Assembly: GCF_011299095.1 (NCBI RefSeq)
Contig: NZ_CP049889.1
Location: forward strand, 2,026,501-2,090,500
DNA: 64,000 nt
Origin: Jeotgalibaca porci
Lineage (GTDB): Bacteria; Bacillota; Bacilli; Lactobacillales; Aerococcaceae
Direction of reading: 5' to 3'
Shown here one piece after another: positions 1 through 9,680 of the stretch (position 1 is the first letter of the stretch; each line of letters starts with the position of its first letter). Position numbers and translations under genes: made by a program. The notes beneath the pieces are model-generated. The model worked only from the letters and a program-made list of their open reading frames with translations. It was not told the origin of the DNA and searched no databases.

Positions 1-2473
1 ACACTTCGGTTGAAGTTGTATGAATACCTGTTTCAAAATCATTGTAGTACGAACGGACATCTTCCCAGTAACGGTTGATTTTTTGTACATTTTCAATATT
101 GATTTCAGGAGCGCGTTCGCTGCCTTCCATTGCAAAATACAAGCTGCTCAATGATGGCTGACTCGTTGTTCCGCTCATCGCGCTTTGCGCAACATCCACA
201 ATATCAACGCCGGCTTTGATTGCTTCGCTTAAGGTAAAAATACCATTTCCACTCGTGTCGTGTGTATGCAAGTGAATCGGAACGGATACCGTGTCTTTCA
301 ATTCACTTACTAAGCGATATGCTGCTTGCGGTTTTAATAATCCAGCCATATCTTTAATTGCGATGATGTGGGCACCCATCTGTTCCAGTTCTTTTGCCAT
401 TTCTTTGTAGTATGCAATGGTATATTTCGCTTGTTTTGGATCATTCAGATCACCAGTGTAACAAATAGCTGCTTCCGCAATTTTATTCACATCGCGCACA
501 TATTGAATACTCTTTTCAAGTTGCTCCGTCCAGTTCAAACTGTCGAACAAGCGGAAAACATCCACGCCATTTTCACTTGCACCTTCAATAAAACGTTTCA
601 GGGCATTGTCCGGATAATTTTGATAACCCACACCATTCGAACCACGAAACAGCATTTGGAAGAGGGTGTTCGGCATCTTCTTACGTAATTTACGCAGACG
701 TTCCCAAGGGTCTTCGTTTAAGAAGCGATAAGCAACATCAAATGTCGCGCCACCCCATAACTCGTTAGAGAACAGTTGGGGCATGCCAGCTTGGGTTGCT
801 TCTGCAATTTTCAGTAAATCATTTGTACGGACGCGTGTTGCCAGCAAACTTTGATGAGCATCACGGAACGTTGTATCGGTTAATAACACATTATTTTGTT
901 CGCGGACCCACTGGCTGACAGCTTCCGGACCTTGTTTATCTAAAATCATTTTAGCTGTAACTATTTCTTTCTCTGGAACCTGCAAGCCTTGCGGAATACG
1001 GGGCATTTCATAGAATTTCTTCGTATTACGTTCGATACCAGGGAATCCATTAACGGTAATATTACCTAAGTATGCCAACATTTTATTTCCCCGGTTCAAT
1101 GTTTCCGGAAATTCAAATAATTCTGGTGTTCCGTCAATGAAAGTTGTTTTTGCATCACCTGAAACAAATTCAGGATGCATAATAACATTTTTCAAAAACG
1201 GAATATTCGTCTTCACACCACGAATTCTAAATTCTGTGAGTGCACGAACCATCTTTTTGTTGGCTTGTGCAAAGTCAGGTGCATGAACACAAGCTTTTAC
1301 TAACAATGAATCAAAGAAAGGTGAGACAACCGTTCCTTGGAAGCCGTTGCCGGCATCCAAACGAATTCCAAAACCACCTGGAGAACGGTAAGTATTTATT
1401 TTACCGGTATCCGGGAAGAAGTTATTTAACGGATCTTCAGTTGTGATTCGACACTGAATCGCGGCTCCGATTAAAGGGATATTCGCTTGTTCAGGAATAC
1501 CAATATCTTCATGCAATCTTAAACCTTGGGCAATTTCGATTTGTGCTTGAACAATATCAACGCCCGTAATAAGTTCAGTAATTGTATGTTCGACTTGAAC
1601 ACGAGGATTGACTTCAATAAAGTAGAAACGGTCGCCTTCGACCAAGAACTCTACCGTTCCGGCATTCACATATCCCACATGCTTCATTAAACGGAGCGCA
1701 GCTTCACAAATTTCATTTCGTAAGCTGTCCGGCATGTTGATACACGGTGCTACTTCAACCACTTTTTGGTGACGTCTTTGAACAGAACAGTCACGTTCGT
1801 AAAGGTGAATAACATTTCCGTGTTCGTCTCCCAAAATTTGAACTTCGATATGTTTCGGATCTTGGATGTAACGCTCTACGTAAAGTTCGTCATTACCAAA
1901 AGCAGAGAGTGCTTCACTCCTTGCACGTTTAAATCCATCGATTGCTTCTTCTTTATCACGGGCAACACGCATACCGCGGCCGCCACCACCTAATGCAGCT
2001 TTCATAATGATTGGATACCCATGCTCATCCGCAAATGTTAAGACTTCTTCAATTGTTGATACCGGACCATCTGAACCGGGTATGGACTGAATTCCAGCTG
2101 CGATTGCAGCAGTTTTAGCTTTGATTTTATCGCCGAAAATATCCAGATGGTGCAAGGTCGGGCCGATAAATTTAATACCTTCTTCTTGGCAACGTCTGGC
2201 AAAGTGAATATTTTCAGATAAGAAACCATAGCCTGGATGGATGCCGTCCGCACCAGAATCTTTGGCAATTTTGATAATACCTTCAATATCTAAATAAGCA
2301 TCAATTGGCTTCTTTTCTTTACCAACCAAGTAAGCTTCGTCCGCCTTAAAACGGTGGACTGAACCTTCGTCTTCTTGGGCATAAATACCAACCGTATCAA
2401 TTTCAAGTTCAGTCAGAGCACGGAAAATACGAATCGCTATCTCACCACGGTTGGCTACAAGTACTTTTTTCAT
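1..2473 (-). CDS. pyc: Pyruvate carboxylase, 3' end outside window
   Basis: Biotin enzyme that carboxylates pyruvate to oxaloacetate (anaplerosis). About 824 residues are present of the roughly 1,145 usual for the family. The N-terminus reads MKKVLVANRGEIAIRIFRAL, followed by the ATP-grasp biotin carboxylase domain with its glycine-rich loop (KAALGGGGRGMRV). The carboxyltransferase domain begins at TDTTFRDAHQSLLATRVR. The biotinyl domain with the lysine lies beyond base 1. The ATG at 2471-2473 has a strong GGAGGAGAT ribosome site. It is divergent from the glycine-cleavage operon. No frame break is seen. The family assignment is very secure. Confidence 0.96.
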   Translation of the reverse strand, partial: MKKVLVANRGEIAIRIFRALTELEIDTVGIYAQEDEGSVHRFKADEAYLVGKEKKPIDAYLDIEGIIKIAKDSGADGIHPGYGFLSENIHFARRCQEEGIKFIGPTLHHLDIFGDKIKAKTAAIAAGIQSIPGSDGPVSTIEEVLTFADEHGYPIIMKAALGGGGRGMRVARDKEEAIDGFKRARSEALSAFGNDELYVERYIQDPKHIEVQILGDEHGNVIHLYERDCSVQRRHQKVVEVAPCINMPDSLRNEICEAALRLMKHVGYVNAGTVEFLVEGDRFYFIEVNPRVQVEHTITELITGVDIVQAQIEIAQGLRLHEDIGIPEQANIPLIGAAIQCRITTEDPLNNFFPDTGKINTYRSPGGFGIRLDAGNGFQGTVVSPFFDSLLVKACVHAPDFAQANKKMVRALTEFRIRGVKTNIPFLKNVIMHPEFVSGDAKTTFIDGTPELFEFPETLNRGNKMLAYLGNITVNGFPGIERNTKKFYEMPRIPQGLQVPEKEIVTAKMILDKQGPEAVSQWVREQNNVLLTDTTFRDAHQSLLATRVRTNDLLKIAEATQAGMPQLFSNELWGGATFDVAYRFLNEDPWERLRKLRKKMPNTLFQMLFRGSNGVGYQNYPDNALKRFIEGASENGVDVFRLFDSLNWTEQLEKSIQYVRDVNKIAEAAICYTGDLNDPKQAKYTIAYYKEMAKELEQMGAHIIAIKDMAGLLKPQAAYRLVSELKDTVSVPIHLHTHDTSGNGIFTLSEAIKAGVDIVDVAQSAMSGTTSQPSLSSLYFAMEGSERAPEINIENVQKINRYWEDVRSYYNDFETGIHTTSTEV

Positions 2474-2740
2474 TAGGATCTCCTCCATCGTTTCTAGTAG
2501 AATATCATTCTTTTGATATTCACGTTTCATGTATTAATCAATGACAAAAATATTAGTAAAATTGCAAGGGATATTGTGCGAAATATTATGGAGAAAAACG
2601 CATTAAAATCTAATCTTTTCTTAATTAAGTATTTTACAGTATTTTTAGAAACTGGCAATAGAAGATTGTCATCATATGGATAGTCTTTATTTCTGTCAAT
2701 ATGCTAAAATGGCAGTAACATGAGCAGAGAGGGTGAGGTT

Positions 2741-3835
2741 GTGGGCGACTTGAAGAAAACACCGCTATTCGGATTTTATCAAAATCAAAAAGTTAAACTT
2801 GTTGATTTTGGTGGCTGGGCAATGCCAATACAATTTAACGGAATTATTAAGGAACATCAAGCAGTTCGTAATGAAGTGGGTATTTTTGATTGTTCACACA
2901 TGGGGGAAATTGAAGTAACAGGTCCAGATTCAGAGCAATACCTCAATCGGTTAGTTACTAACAATGTCTCTAAAATGACTAATAATTCAGTCCAGTACAA
3001 TGTTTTTTGTTCGGAAACAGGTGGAGCGATTGATGATGTCATGATTTATCGTTTTGATGCTTCCAAGTATTGGGTAGTCTCTAATGCTTCGAATACTGAA
3101 AAAGTTTGGGACTGGATGCAAAAACAGCATAAAAATGAAGAAATAAAACTTGAAAATATTTCTGCGGCTATTGGTTTGATTGCGATTCAAGGTCCACAGG
3201 CGCAATCTGTCTTACAACAAATTGCTTCCGTAGATTTGGACACCATCAAACGACATAAATTTGAACAGAAAATAGAATTAAATAGCAGCAAGAACACGCT
3301 GATTTCTCGAACAGGCTATACCGGCGAAGATGGCTTTGAACTTTACCTACCTGCTGCTGAAACAGAACGTGTTTGGCAATTGTTATTAGAATTAGGCGCG
3401 ATGCCGTGCGGACTTGGCTCGCGTGATACTCTGCGCTTAGAAGCCGGTCTTCCTTTATACGGGCAAGACATGAGCGCGGATATCTCCCCTATAATGGCAG
3501 GCGTAGGCTTCGCAGTAAAAACTAAGAAAAGTACGTCTTTTATTGGACAAGAAGCTTTGAGATTGCAACGTGAAGAAGGAGTAACGCAGAAAATTGTCGG
3601 CTTTGAAATGTTGGAAAGAGGTATCCCCCGTCACGATTACCAGGTGCTGTCAGAAGACGGGACTGAAATCGGCGTGGTTACTTCGGGAACGCAATCACCT
3701 TCTCTTCAAAAGGGAATTGGGATGGCGTTAATTGCTGTTGAATACAGTGAAATCGGAACGCCGATTCAAATATTAGCACGCAATAAAAAGATTGCGGCTA
3801 AAGTAGTCACGAAACCATTTTATAAAAAAGCGTAG
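2741..3835 (+). CDS. gcvT: Aminomethyltransferase, glycine cleavage T protein
   Basis: Moves the methylene group from aminomethyl-lipoyl-GcvH to tetrahydrofolate and releases ammonia. The sequence runs from the conserved start KKTPLFGFYQ and DFGGWAMPIQF through DCSHMGEIEVTG to the C-terminal barrel, about 364 residues, normal for the family. An upstream ATG at 2720 is in frame but has no ribosome site. The GTG at 2741 follows AGAGAGG by 8 nt and fits known family starts (GDLKKTPL), so I prefer it; a TTG at 2750 is another option. First gene of gcvT-gcvH-gcvPA-gcvPB. No glycine riboswitch is recognisable upstream. Confidence 0.95.
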   Translation: MGDLKKTPLFGFYQNQKVKLVDFGGWAMPIQFNGIIKEHQAVRNEVGIFDCSHMGEIEVTGPDSEQYLNRLVTNNVSKMTNNSVQYNVFCSETGGAIDDVMIYRFDASKYWVVSNASNTEKVWDWMQKQHKNEEIKLENISAAIGLIAIQGPQAQSVLQQIASVDLDTIKRHKFEQKIELNSSKNTLISRTGYTGEDGFELYLPAAETERVWQLLLELGAMPCGLGSRDTLRLEAGLPLYGQDMSADISPIMAGVGFAVKTKKSTSFIGQEALRLQREEGVTQKIVGFEMLERGIPRHDYQVLSEDGTEIGVVTSGTQSPSLQKGIGMALIAVEYSEIGTPIQILARNKKIAAKVVTKPFYKKA

Positions 3836-3847
3836 GAGGTTTTAAAT

Positions 3848-4237
3848 ATGGCAGAGCAAAAAACATATTTTACAGAAGAGCACGAGTGGGTACAAGTTGT
3901 GGAAGGAAATACGGTACGTATCGGTATTACGGATCATGCGCAAGAACAACTGGGAGATATCGTCTTTATTGATTTTATTGCGGAACTTGGTGAAGTAGCG
4001 AAGGGTGACGATATCGTCACTGTGGAATCGGTAAAATCTGTTTCAGATGTGTATGCGCCGGTATCTGGTACCATCACAAAGCAAAACGAAGTTCTGAATG
4101 ATGCCCCTGAAACAATCAACGAAGCTGCGATGTCAGAAGGTTGGATGGTCGAATTGGAACTTTCTGATTTAGAAGAATTGGAAGAATTAATGGATCTAAG
4201 CGCATACGAAACATTTGTTGCCGAGGAGGATAATTAA
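3848..4237 (+). CDS. gcvH: Glycine cleavage system H protein
   Basis: Lipoylated shuttle protein carrying the aminomethyl arm between GcvP, GcvT and Lpd. The lipoyl attachment region is visible as VTVESVKSVSDVYAPVSG, with the modified lysine in ESVKS. 129 residues, normal length. Strong TAGGAGG ribosome site 12 nt after gcvT, so it is co-transcribed. Its last base pair region overlaps the gcvPA start (TAATGA), indicating translational coupling. No lipoate ligase or lpd gene is in the operon, so lipoylation must be supplied from elsewhere. Confidence 0.96.
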   Translation: MAEQKTYFTEEHEWVQVVEGNTVRIGITDHAQEQLGDIVFIDFIAELGEVAKGDDIVTVESVKSVSDVYAPVSGTITKQNEVLNDAPETINEAAMSEGWMVELELSDLEELEELMDLSAYETFVAEEDN

Positions 4238-5589
4238 TGACTGATGAATTCTTTCGTTATTTGCCAGATACTGAACAAGATATCGCAGAGATGATAGAAG
4301 AAATTGGTGTTGATTCGATTGCAGACCTATTTGCTGATATTCCTGACGCGATTCGAATGAGCGGGGAATTAGCTATTCCAGGCGCCATGGCGGAAGGCCA
4401 GTTACTGCGTCATATGCAACGGATGGCAGCAAAAAATACCACGGCGAATCAATTGCCAATCTTTACCGGTGCGGGGGTCTACGACCACGAAATACCCAGT
4501 GTTGTGGATGCAGTGATTTCGCGTTCTGAATTTCTAACTGCTTACACACCCTATCAGCCAGAAGCCAGTCAAGGCGAATTACAAGCAATTTTTGAATTCC
4601 AGACGATGATCAGTGAACTGACCGGGATGGAGGTTACCAATTCATCGTTGTATGACGGAGCAGCTTCCTTGGGTGAAGCAGTTGGATTAGCACAAGCAGT
4701 AACGCGTAAGAAAAAAATATTGGTCTCTAAAGGGGTCCATCCACATTCTCGTGCGGTATTGCATACGGCCTCACCCGGACGTGGGAATGAGATTATTGAA
4801 GTTCCGCTTGAGAAAGATTTAACGAATATGGATATTTTACAAACGGAGTTGGATGGTGATACGGCAGCTGTTGTCGTGCAATATCCGAACTTCTTTGGAA
4901 CGATTGAAGATTTATCCGCAATAAAAGGGCTGCTGGAAGGCACCAAAGCCAAATTGATTGTTGTTGCCAATCCACTTGCGTTAGCGCTTTTAGAAGCACC
5001 TGGGAATTTAGGGGCAGACATTGTGGTCGGCGATACTCAACCGTTTGGACTACCTATGGCTTATGGCGGCCCGCATTGCGGTTATTTCTCTGTAAACAAG
5101 GGGGATATTCGAAAAATTCCGGGACGAATGGTCGGCGAAACAGTTGACCAGGATGGTAAGCGTGGTTTTGTATTGACGTTACAAAGTCGTGAGCAACATA
5201 TTCGTCGTGAAAAAGCGACTTCTTATATGAGTTCGAATCAAGCGTTAAATGCTTTGGCATCTGCGGTTGCCATGACTTCATTAGGCAAGCAAGGTGTACA
5301 AGAAATGGCACAATTAAATGTCAATAAAACGGGCTATCTAGCAGATCAGTTAGCCTCTCACGGCTTCACCGTTTACAACGAAGGACCTTTCTTCAATGAA
5401 TTTGTTGTCGAATTAAATATGACAGCAGAGAATGCGAATAAACGCCTTCTGGAAGCAGGTATTATCGGTGGCTACTCTTTGGCGGAAGAGTATGACTTAC
5501 CCAATCATCTTCTTGTCTGCGCAACTGAGAAACGGACGAAAGAAGAAATCGATCAATTCGTTTTAGCTCTAGGAGGTGTCTGGGCATGA
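4237..5589 (+). CDS. gcvPA: Glycine dehydrogenase (decarboxylating) subunit 1
   Basis: N-terminal half of the split PLP-dependent P protein, which decarboxylates glycine onto lipoyl-GcvH together with GcvPB. 450 residues, the usual size for the two-subunit form of Firmicutes and archaea. It begins [20 protein letters not shown] and contains the conserved stretches [18 protein letters not shown] and [10 protein letters not shown]. This half has the fold but not the PLP lysine. The start overlaps the gcvH stop and the end overlaps the gcvPB start by 4 nt, so all four genes are tightly coupled. Confidence 0.95.
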   Translation: MTDEFFRYLPDTEQDIAEMIEEIGVDSIADLFADIPDAIRMSGELAIPGAMAEGQLLRHMQRMAAKNTTANQLPIFTGAGVYDHEIPSVVDAVISRSEFLTAYTPYQPEASQGELQAIFEFQTMISELTGMEVTNSSLYDGAASLGEAVGLAQAVTRKKKILVSKGVHPHSRAVLHTASPGRGNEIIEVPLEKDLTNMDILQTELDGDTAAVVVQYPNFFGTIEDLSAIKGLLEGTKAKLIVVANPLALALLEAPGNLGADIVVGDTQPFGLPMAYGGPHCGYFSVNKGDIRKIPGRMVGETVDQDGKRGFVLTLQSREQHIRREKATSYMSSNQALNALASAVAMTSLGKQGVQEMAQLNVNKTGYLADQLASHGFTVYNEGPFFNEFVVELNMTAENANKRLLEAGIIGGYSLAEEYDLPNHLLVCATEKRTKEEIDQFVLALGGVWA

Positions 5590-7031
5590 GTGAGGTAAAT
5601 CCGATGATTTTTGAACTGGGACGTGAAGGACGTATTGGGTATAGCTTTCCTGAATCCGATGTTCCTATGAAACAACTTCCTACGCAAGTATTGCGGAAAG
5701 AACCGGCACGTCTTCCTGAAGTGAGCGAACTTCAGTTGATGCGCCATTACACACGTCTATCACACGATAACTTTGGAATTGAGAACGGCTTTTATCCATT
5801 GGGTTCTTGTACGATGAAATATAATCCTAAAATTAATGAAGTAACAGCGCGTCTAGATGGCTTTGCGAACATTCATCCGTTTCAACCGGTTGAACATGTT
5901 CAAGGTGCGCTGCAGTTGATGTATGAATTGCAAGAAGACTTAAAAGTTATTACTGGAATGGATGCTGTTTCCCTTCAACCAGCTGCAGGTGCACATGGTG
6001 AATGGACAGGGCTCATGATGGTGCGTGCCTACCACGAAAAAAATGGTGACACAAAACGGACGAAAGTCATTGTGCCCGATAGTGCCCATGGGACAAACCC
6101 TTCGAGCGCAAATATTGCTGGCTATGATGTCATCAGTATTCCTACGAATGAATATGGACTTGTTGATGTGGAGGCTTTACGCAGTAAAGTAGGCGAGGAT
6201 ACAGCCGCGTTGATGTTGACGAATCCAAGTACACTTGGCTTGTTTGAAAAAGATATTGTTGAAATTGCTGATATCATTCATGAAGCAGGTGGTTTGGTTT
6301 ATTACGACGGTGCCAACTTGAACGCGATTATGTCTAAGACATCGCCCGGCTTGATGGGCTTTGATATCGTTCACTTAAATCTGCATAAAACATTCAGTAC
6401 ACCACACGGCGGAGGAGGTCCTGGTGCGGGTCCGGTTGGAGTGAAAGCACACATTATTCCGTTCCTACCTGTGCCACGTGTAGAAGAAACAGAGCAAGGT
6501 TATACATTGAATGCTGAATATCCAGATTCAATTGGTAGAGTGAAAGCATACTACGGAAACTTCGGTGTTCTAGTCCGTGCTTATACGTATATCCGTACAA
6601 TGGGACCAATTGGATTGCGAAAAGTATCCGAGAGTGCGGTCTTACACGCTAACTATTTAGCAAGTCGCCTGAAAGAGACCTATGATCTTCCATATCCTCA
6701 AATTTGTAAACATGAATTCGTACTGTCCGGAAAACGCCAGAAGAAACAAGGTGTGCGAACGTTAGATATCGCTAAGCGTTTATTGGATTACGGATTCTAT
6801 GCTCCGACTGTCTACTTCCCATTAATCGTTGAAGAAGCGATGATGATTGAGCCGACAGAAACAGAGTCGAAAGAAATGTTAGATGAATTTGCCGATGTGA
6901 TGATTAAAATTGCGACTGAAGTAACTGAGAATCCTGATTTGGTTCGCGAAGCACCACATAATAAACCTGTGCGCCGTTTGGACGAAACGAAAGCAGCACG
7001 ACAAATTAAAGTGAATTACTATTCTGAATAA
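5586..7031 (+). CDS. gcvPB: Glycine dehydrogenase (decarboxylating) subunit 2
   Basis: Catalytic half of the split P protein. The PLP-binding lysine lies in [18 protein letters not shown]. Other family landmarks are [16 protein letters not shown] near residues 63-78 and [15 protein letters not shown]. 481 residues, typical. The ATG overlaps the gcvPA stop by 4 nt. Last gene of the operon: about 30 nt downstream is a long GC-rich inverted repeat. A full glycine-cleavage operon is uncommon among fermentative lactic acid bacteria, which helps narrow the host. Confidence 0.96.
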   Translation: MSEVNPMIFELGREGRIGYSFPESDVPMKQLPTQVLRKEPARLPEVSELQLMRHYTRLSHDNFGIENGFYPLGSCTMKYNPKINEVTARLDGFANIHPFQPVEHVQGALQLMYELQEDLKVITGMDAVSLQPAAGAHGEWTGLMMVRAYHEKNGDTKRTKVIVPDSAHGTNPSSANIAGYDVISIPTNEYGLVDVEALRSKVGEDTAALMLTNPSTLGLFEKDIVEIADIIHEAGGLVYYDGANLNAIMSKTSPGLMGFDIVHLNLHKTFSTPHGGGGPGAGPVGVKAHIIPFLPVPRVEETEQGYTLNAEYPDSIGRVKAYYGNFGVLVRAYTYIRTMGPIGLRKVSESAVLHANYLASRLKETYDLPYPQICKHEFVLSGKRQKKQGVRTLDIAKRLLDYGFYAPTVYFPLIVEEAMMIEPTETESKEMLDEFADVMIKIATEVTENPDLVREAPHNKPVRRLDETKAARQIKVNYYSE

Positions 7032-7045
7032 GTATCCATAAGGTA

Positions 7046-7119
7046 GCTCCGATATCACAAAACGCGTACACACAGAAGGTTCAGACCATCTGTGTGTACG
7101 CGTTTCGTTGATTCGGAGC
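7046..7119 (+). terminator. Nested long inverted repeat after gcvPB
   Basis: An inner perfect 17-bp stem (AAACGCGTACACACAGA at 7060-7076 pairing with 7089-7105) is nested in an outer 7-bp stem (GCTCCGA 7046-7052 with TCGGAGC 7113-7119). A short T run (GCCTTTTT) follows. It most likely ends the gcv transcript, although the tail is weak for a standard intrinsic terminator and the stem is unusually long. Confidence 0.6.
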
Positions 7120-7169
7120 GAAGCCTTTTTAAAGTATGGTTTGTAAGTTTCTGTAAGAACGTCATTCAT

Positions 7170-7400
7170 TTTTTTGTGGGTTCCACGTGTTTTTTTGTTC
7201 CACGGAGGGTAAATAATTGATTTTTAGTTGGCAGAATGATTAACAGACCGGCTTTCAGCCGTTAACCATAGGCCGTATGCCGGTAATTAGATGATTTTAC
7301 CGGCGTCTAGCGATACTCGTAAGTCTGTAAGCCGGTATATTTTCTTTTTTATTGAGAAAATATTAATTTTCAGACACCGTGTATAGTTTTATAAACGTGG
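7170..7400. other. Gene-free stretch with clustered CCGG hairpins
   Basis: No gene is seen. Several inverted repeats cluster at 7240-7340: TTAAC...GTTAA around GGCT-TTC-AGCC, then a perfect 8-bp stem GCCGGTAA (7279-7286) with TTACCGGC (7297-7304). There are also long-range complements ACCGGCTT (7247-7254) with AAGCCGGT (7329-7336) and ACAGAC with GTCTGT. It lies just ahead of the promoter of the next gene. It may be a 5' leader or a small RNA; I do not recognise it as a known riboswitch or T-box. Confidence 0.4.
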
Positions 7401-7406
7401 TATAAT
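7395..7406 (+). promoter_or_regulatory. Extended -10 promoter for TIM-barrel gene
   Basis: TGGTATAAT (TATAAT at 7401-7406) is a good extended -10 element. A clear -35 is not visible at the right spacing. It lies 46 nt before the chosen TTG start. Confidence 0.5.
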
Positions 7407-7451
7407 TTCTATATAATAAATTTAAATGCGATGAAGAAAGGGGAACTCCCA

Positions 7452-8135
7452 TTGGCAAGAGATAAAAAACATATTCCTGGTGTTATTTCCAGTTTAAGAA
7501 AAGACATCGTAGAAGTTCCGGAAGTCATAACAAAATGTAGCGGAATCAATATTAACGGACGTAAATTAAAGTCGTTTTTATTCACAACCGACATCGCGAT
7601 TATTTGTAATAACGATGCAGATGCTATTTTGGCCGTCTATTCCTTTACACCACATCCGGGAATCATCCAAGCGATTGCTTCTGCAGCACCAGTACCCGTT
7701 ATTGCAGGTGTAGGTGGGGGACTGACTCATGGTCCGCGTTCTGCTAACATTAGTCTTTTCGCAGAATCTTTGGGTTCGATTGCAGTTGTGGTAAATGCAC
7801 CGACTCCGATTGCGACGATTCAATTAATAAATGAGACTGTTGATGTTCCTGTCATCGCGACAATCGTATCTGAAGCAAATGATATCCAATCACGTTTAGA
7901 TGCGGGAGCGGATATATTAAACGTCAGTGGCGGTGCAAATACAGTTGATTTGGTAAGGAAAATCCGCGCTGAATTTCCTGATGTTCCTATTATCGCAACG
8001 GGTGGTAAGACAGATCAAGATATCTTGGATACAATCGAAGCTGGCGCCAACGCGATTTCCTATACCCCGCCAAGTGTAACGGAGCTCTTCAAGAAAAAGA
8101 TGGATATTTATCGGAACGAAATTAAAAATAAATAA
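7452..8135 (+). CDS. TIM-barrel protein of unknown function
   Basis: About 227 residues with an alternating alpha/beta pattern and phosphate-binding-type glycine turns (GVGGGLTHG, VSGGANT, IIATGGKTDQD). This resembles (beta/alpha)8 barrels such as indole-glycerol-phosphate synthase or nucleotide-precursor enzymes. Homologues in lactobacilli are usually labelled hydrolase without proof, so no reaction is claimed. The open frame begins at an ATG at 7431, but AAAGGGGA lies between it and a TTG at 7452, spaced 8 nt, so the TTG (MARDKKHIPG) is the better start. It probably shares a transcript with the next gene, 15 nt downstream. Confidence 0.7.
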   Translation: MARDKKHIPGVISSLRKDIVEVPEVITKCSGININGRKLKSFLFTTDIAIICNNDADAILAVYSFTPHPGIIQAIASAAPVPVIAGVGGGLTHGPRSANISLFAESLGSIAVVVNAPTPIATIQLINETVDVPVIATIVSEANDIQSRLDAGADILNVSGGANTVDLVRKIRAEFPDVPIIATGGKTDQDILDTIEAGANAISYTPPSVTELFKKKMDIYRNEIKNK

Positions 8136-8150
8136 CAGCGAGGTGGAAGT

Positions 8151-8498
8151 GTGATAGAAAATGATTCTGTAGACGTTTATATTTCTGAGTTTCCCATAGA
8201 AGTGCAAGAAATCTTAACGAACATCCGCACCATCATTTTTGAAGAAGCACCCGAAATCACAGAGAAAATAAGTTATCAAATGCCGACATATTGGCGCGGT
8301 GGAAATTTATTTCATTTCGCGGCTTTCAAATCACACATCGGATTCTATCCGACGCCCTCTGGAATCACGCCCTTTGAAGAAGCATTAACGCCCTATAAAC
8401 ACGGCAAAGGTTCGATTCGTTTTCCTTTGAATGAACCGATTCCATACGAATTAATTCGAAAAATGGTTCAGTACCGATTGAAAGAGACAGAAATATAA
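8151..8498 (+). CDS. DUF1801 family protein (YdhG-like)
   Basis: 115 residues matching the DUF1801 fold found in proteins sometimes described as frataxin-like iron chaperones. Diagnostic parts are EKISYQMPTYW, FHFAAFKSHIGFYPTPSG and the basic patch KHGKGSIRFPL. GTG start at 8151 after GAGGTGGAA. Small cytosolic protein with no signal or membrane segment. The iron role in B. subtilis relatives is family knowledge and is not shown here. An intrinsic terminator follows directly. Confidence 0.8.
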   Translation: MIENDSVDVYISEFPIEVQEILTNIRTIIFEEAPEITEKISYQMPTYWRGGNLFHFAAFKSHIGFYPTPSGITPFEEALTPYKHGKGSIRFPLNEPIPYELIRKMVQYRLKETEI

Positions 8499-8507
8499 AT
8501 ACACGAG

Positions 8508-8542
8508 AACAACCATCGTTTTAAGCGGATGGTTGTTTTTTC
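8508..8542 (+). terminator. Intrinsic terminator after DUF1801 gene
   Basis: AACAACCATC pairs with GATGGTTGTT across a 10-nt loop, followed by a T run. It ends the 7.45-8.5 kb transcript. Confidence 0.85.
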
Positions 8543-8635
8543 TTATTTAATAAGTATTAAAAGCAACGTTGCCAATCCCAAAAGAATAGTGTTGGTAATG
8601 CTGCTTTTAGGTTTAGAACGAAAGTCTGTAAACCA

Positions 8636-8913
8636 TCATTTATTTTCCACCAATTTTTTTGTTGTTTTGTCGATGAATGTGAGTTCTAAGTTTAAACCAT
8701 CTGCAATTTTTGTAATGGTCTTTAGAGAAGGAGCATAAGAAAAATTTTCTACCCGAGCTATTTGAGCTTGAGATACATGCACCTTGTCAGCTAATTCTTT
8801 TTGCGTCATTTTTTTTCTTTACGCAAGCTAGCTAATAGAGCGGTCAATTCAATTAGATTTTTATCTTCTTGCGAAATGCTGCTAATATCTTTCTTTACAT
8901 CGGTCCATTTCAT
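8636..8913 (-). pseudogene. HigA-like XRE antitoxin, frameshifted
   Basis: Starts MKWTDVKKDISSISQEDKNLIELTALLASLRKEKK, then hits TGA inside a poly-A run. Adding one base restores a helix-turn-helix (MTQKELADKVHVSQAQIARVE) that continues for about 64 residues to the TGA at 8636-8638. One indel in the A tract therefore breaks the gene. The downstream part keeps its own ATG and could in principle be translated alone. It lies 5 nt after the toxin remnant, the gene order of HigBA-type pairs. Confidence 0.75.
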
Positions 8914-8918
8914 ATGAA

Positions 8919-9280
8919 TTATCCTTTCTTACGCTCTAGTCAATCAGCTAGTTCACGTTTCGCTTGTTCGATTTCTTTTTTGGGCGTCTTTTGTGTTTTT
9001 TTCTAAATTGGTGCAATAAAAGTAACTGATTATCTTCTAGCGTTGCGAAAAAGACCCGATTAGGGATGGGGCGTAGTTCTCACAGTTTCCCGTCAATTTG
9101 TTTTACTAGCGGTTCTCCTACAAATGTGCCATCATATTCAAGGCGTTCCATTTGGTAGTAGAGCTTTTTTAAGGTTGACTTGTTTTCTTTTGTTGGATTA
9201 CGATCTAATTCTTTGATCCAATCCATGATTTGACTGTTCCCTTTTTTATCTTCATAAATTTCTATTTCGTATTTTTTCAT
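8919..9280 (-). pseudogene. HigB/Gp49-type RelE-superfamily toxin, inactivated
   Basis: MKKYEIEIYEDKKGNSQIMD starts a phage Gp49/HigB-like toxin. The frame stops at a TGA where the family has tryptophan (DGKL-W-ELRPIPNRVFF). The conserved continuation ELRPIPNRVFFATLEDNQLLLLHQF follows in the same frame. A one-base deletion in the A-rich FRKK region comes next, and a second TGA stands where RELAD-W-LER is expected. Two Trp-to-TGA changes plus a frameshift mean the toxin is dead. With the broken antitoxin this is a relic pair at the island edge. Confidence 0.8.
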
Positions 9281-9473
9281 AGAAACGCCTATAACGTTCT
9301 GTATAATTAAACAATATATCAAATTTGATATATTGTCGAGAAAGCAAAGAAAGAAGTGAGTGAATGAGTAAAACCGTTATTTTGTTATATGGATAATATT
9401 GTTCAAAGTAGGTTCTTGACTTGAAAAAACATTCTAACACCTTGTTTGCCAAGAAGGAATAGGACATATAAAT

Positions 9474-9501
9474 GTTCGACTATATGAAAGGAAAAGTCGA
9501 A
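9474..9501. repeat. Left end-site of the Tn554-like element
   Basis: Reads GTTCGACTATATGAAAGG then AAAAGTCGAA. It shares 15 of 17 bases with 25393-25409 as a direct repeat, and both copies are internally palindromic (TTCGACT / AGTCGAA). This suits an attachment site cut by a tyrosine recombinase, but could also be a coincidental hairpin. Confidence 0.5.
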
Positions 9502-9548
9502 TAAAAAAGGAATAATAGGTATAAAGTTAAAGATTTTTCTTGGGTTTG

Positions 9549-9603
9549 TGAAAAAATGTACTTAAGCTAAACGGGCAGGATAGTTTAAGTGTATTTCTTC
9601 ACA
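9549..9603. repeat. Imperfect hairpin with AACGGGCAGG core
   Basis: GTGAA...ACTTAAGCTA pairs with TAGTTTAAGT...TTCAC around AACGGGCAGG. A second copy of the core (ACTTAAATTAACGGGCAGG) is at 34190-34208 beside cat. This is a shared mobile-DNA fragment of unknown role. Confidence 0.5.
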
Positions 9604-9668
9604 ACAACTTGTACTTTGAACTATGAAGTGTTAATATACTATTAATCGAAAGGAGAGATGGGTGGACA

Positions 9669-9680
9669 ATGAAGAACTAA
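9669..9680 (+). CDS. Three-codon leader ORF (MKN) of lnu
   Basis: ATG AAG AAC TAA. The upstream AGGAG at 9651-9655 is 13 nt away. An overlapping mini-ORF MGGQ starts at 9658. The last codon and the stop form the 5' arm of the first hairpin of the lnu attenuator, the position expected for a stalling ribosome. Which mini-ORF is translated cannot be told from sequence. Confidence 0.45.
   Translation: MKN

Noticed and set aside
368..688. 106-codon open frame inside pyc and similar long antisense frames in gcv, topB and glp genes
   Set aside because: Antisense shadows of strongly conserved genes, without ribosome sites or recognisable domains.
2474..2740. Possible glycine riboswitch upstream of gcvT
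   Set aside because: No tandem aptamer landmarks or terminator could be read in the short divergent spacer.
7170..7430. Possible T-box leader
   Set aside because: The conserved T-box sequence and specifier-stem features were not found.
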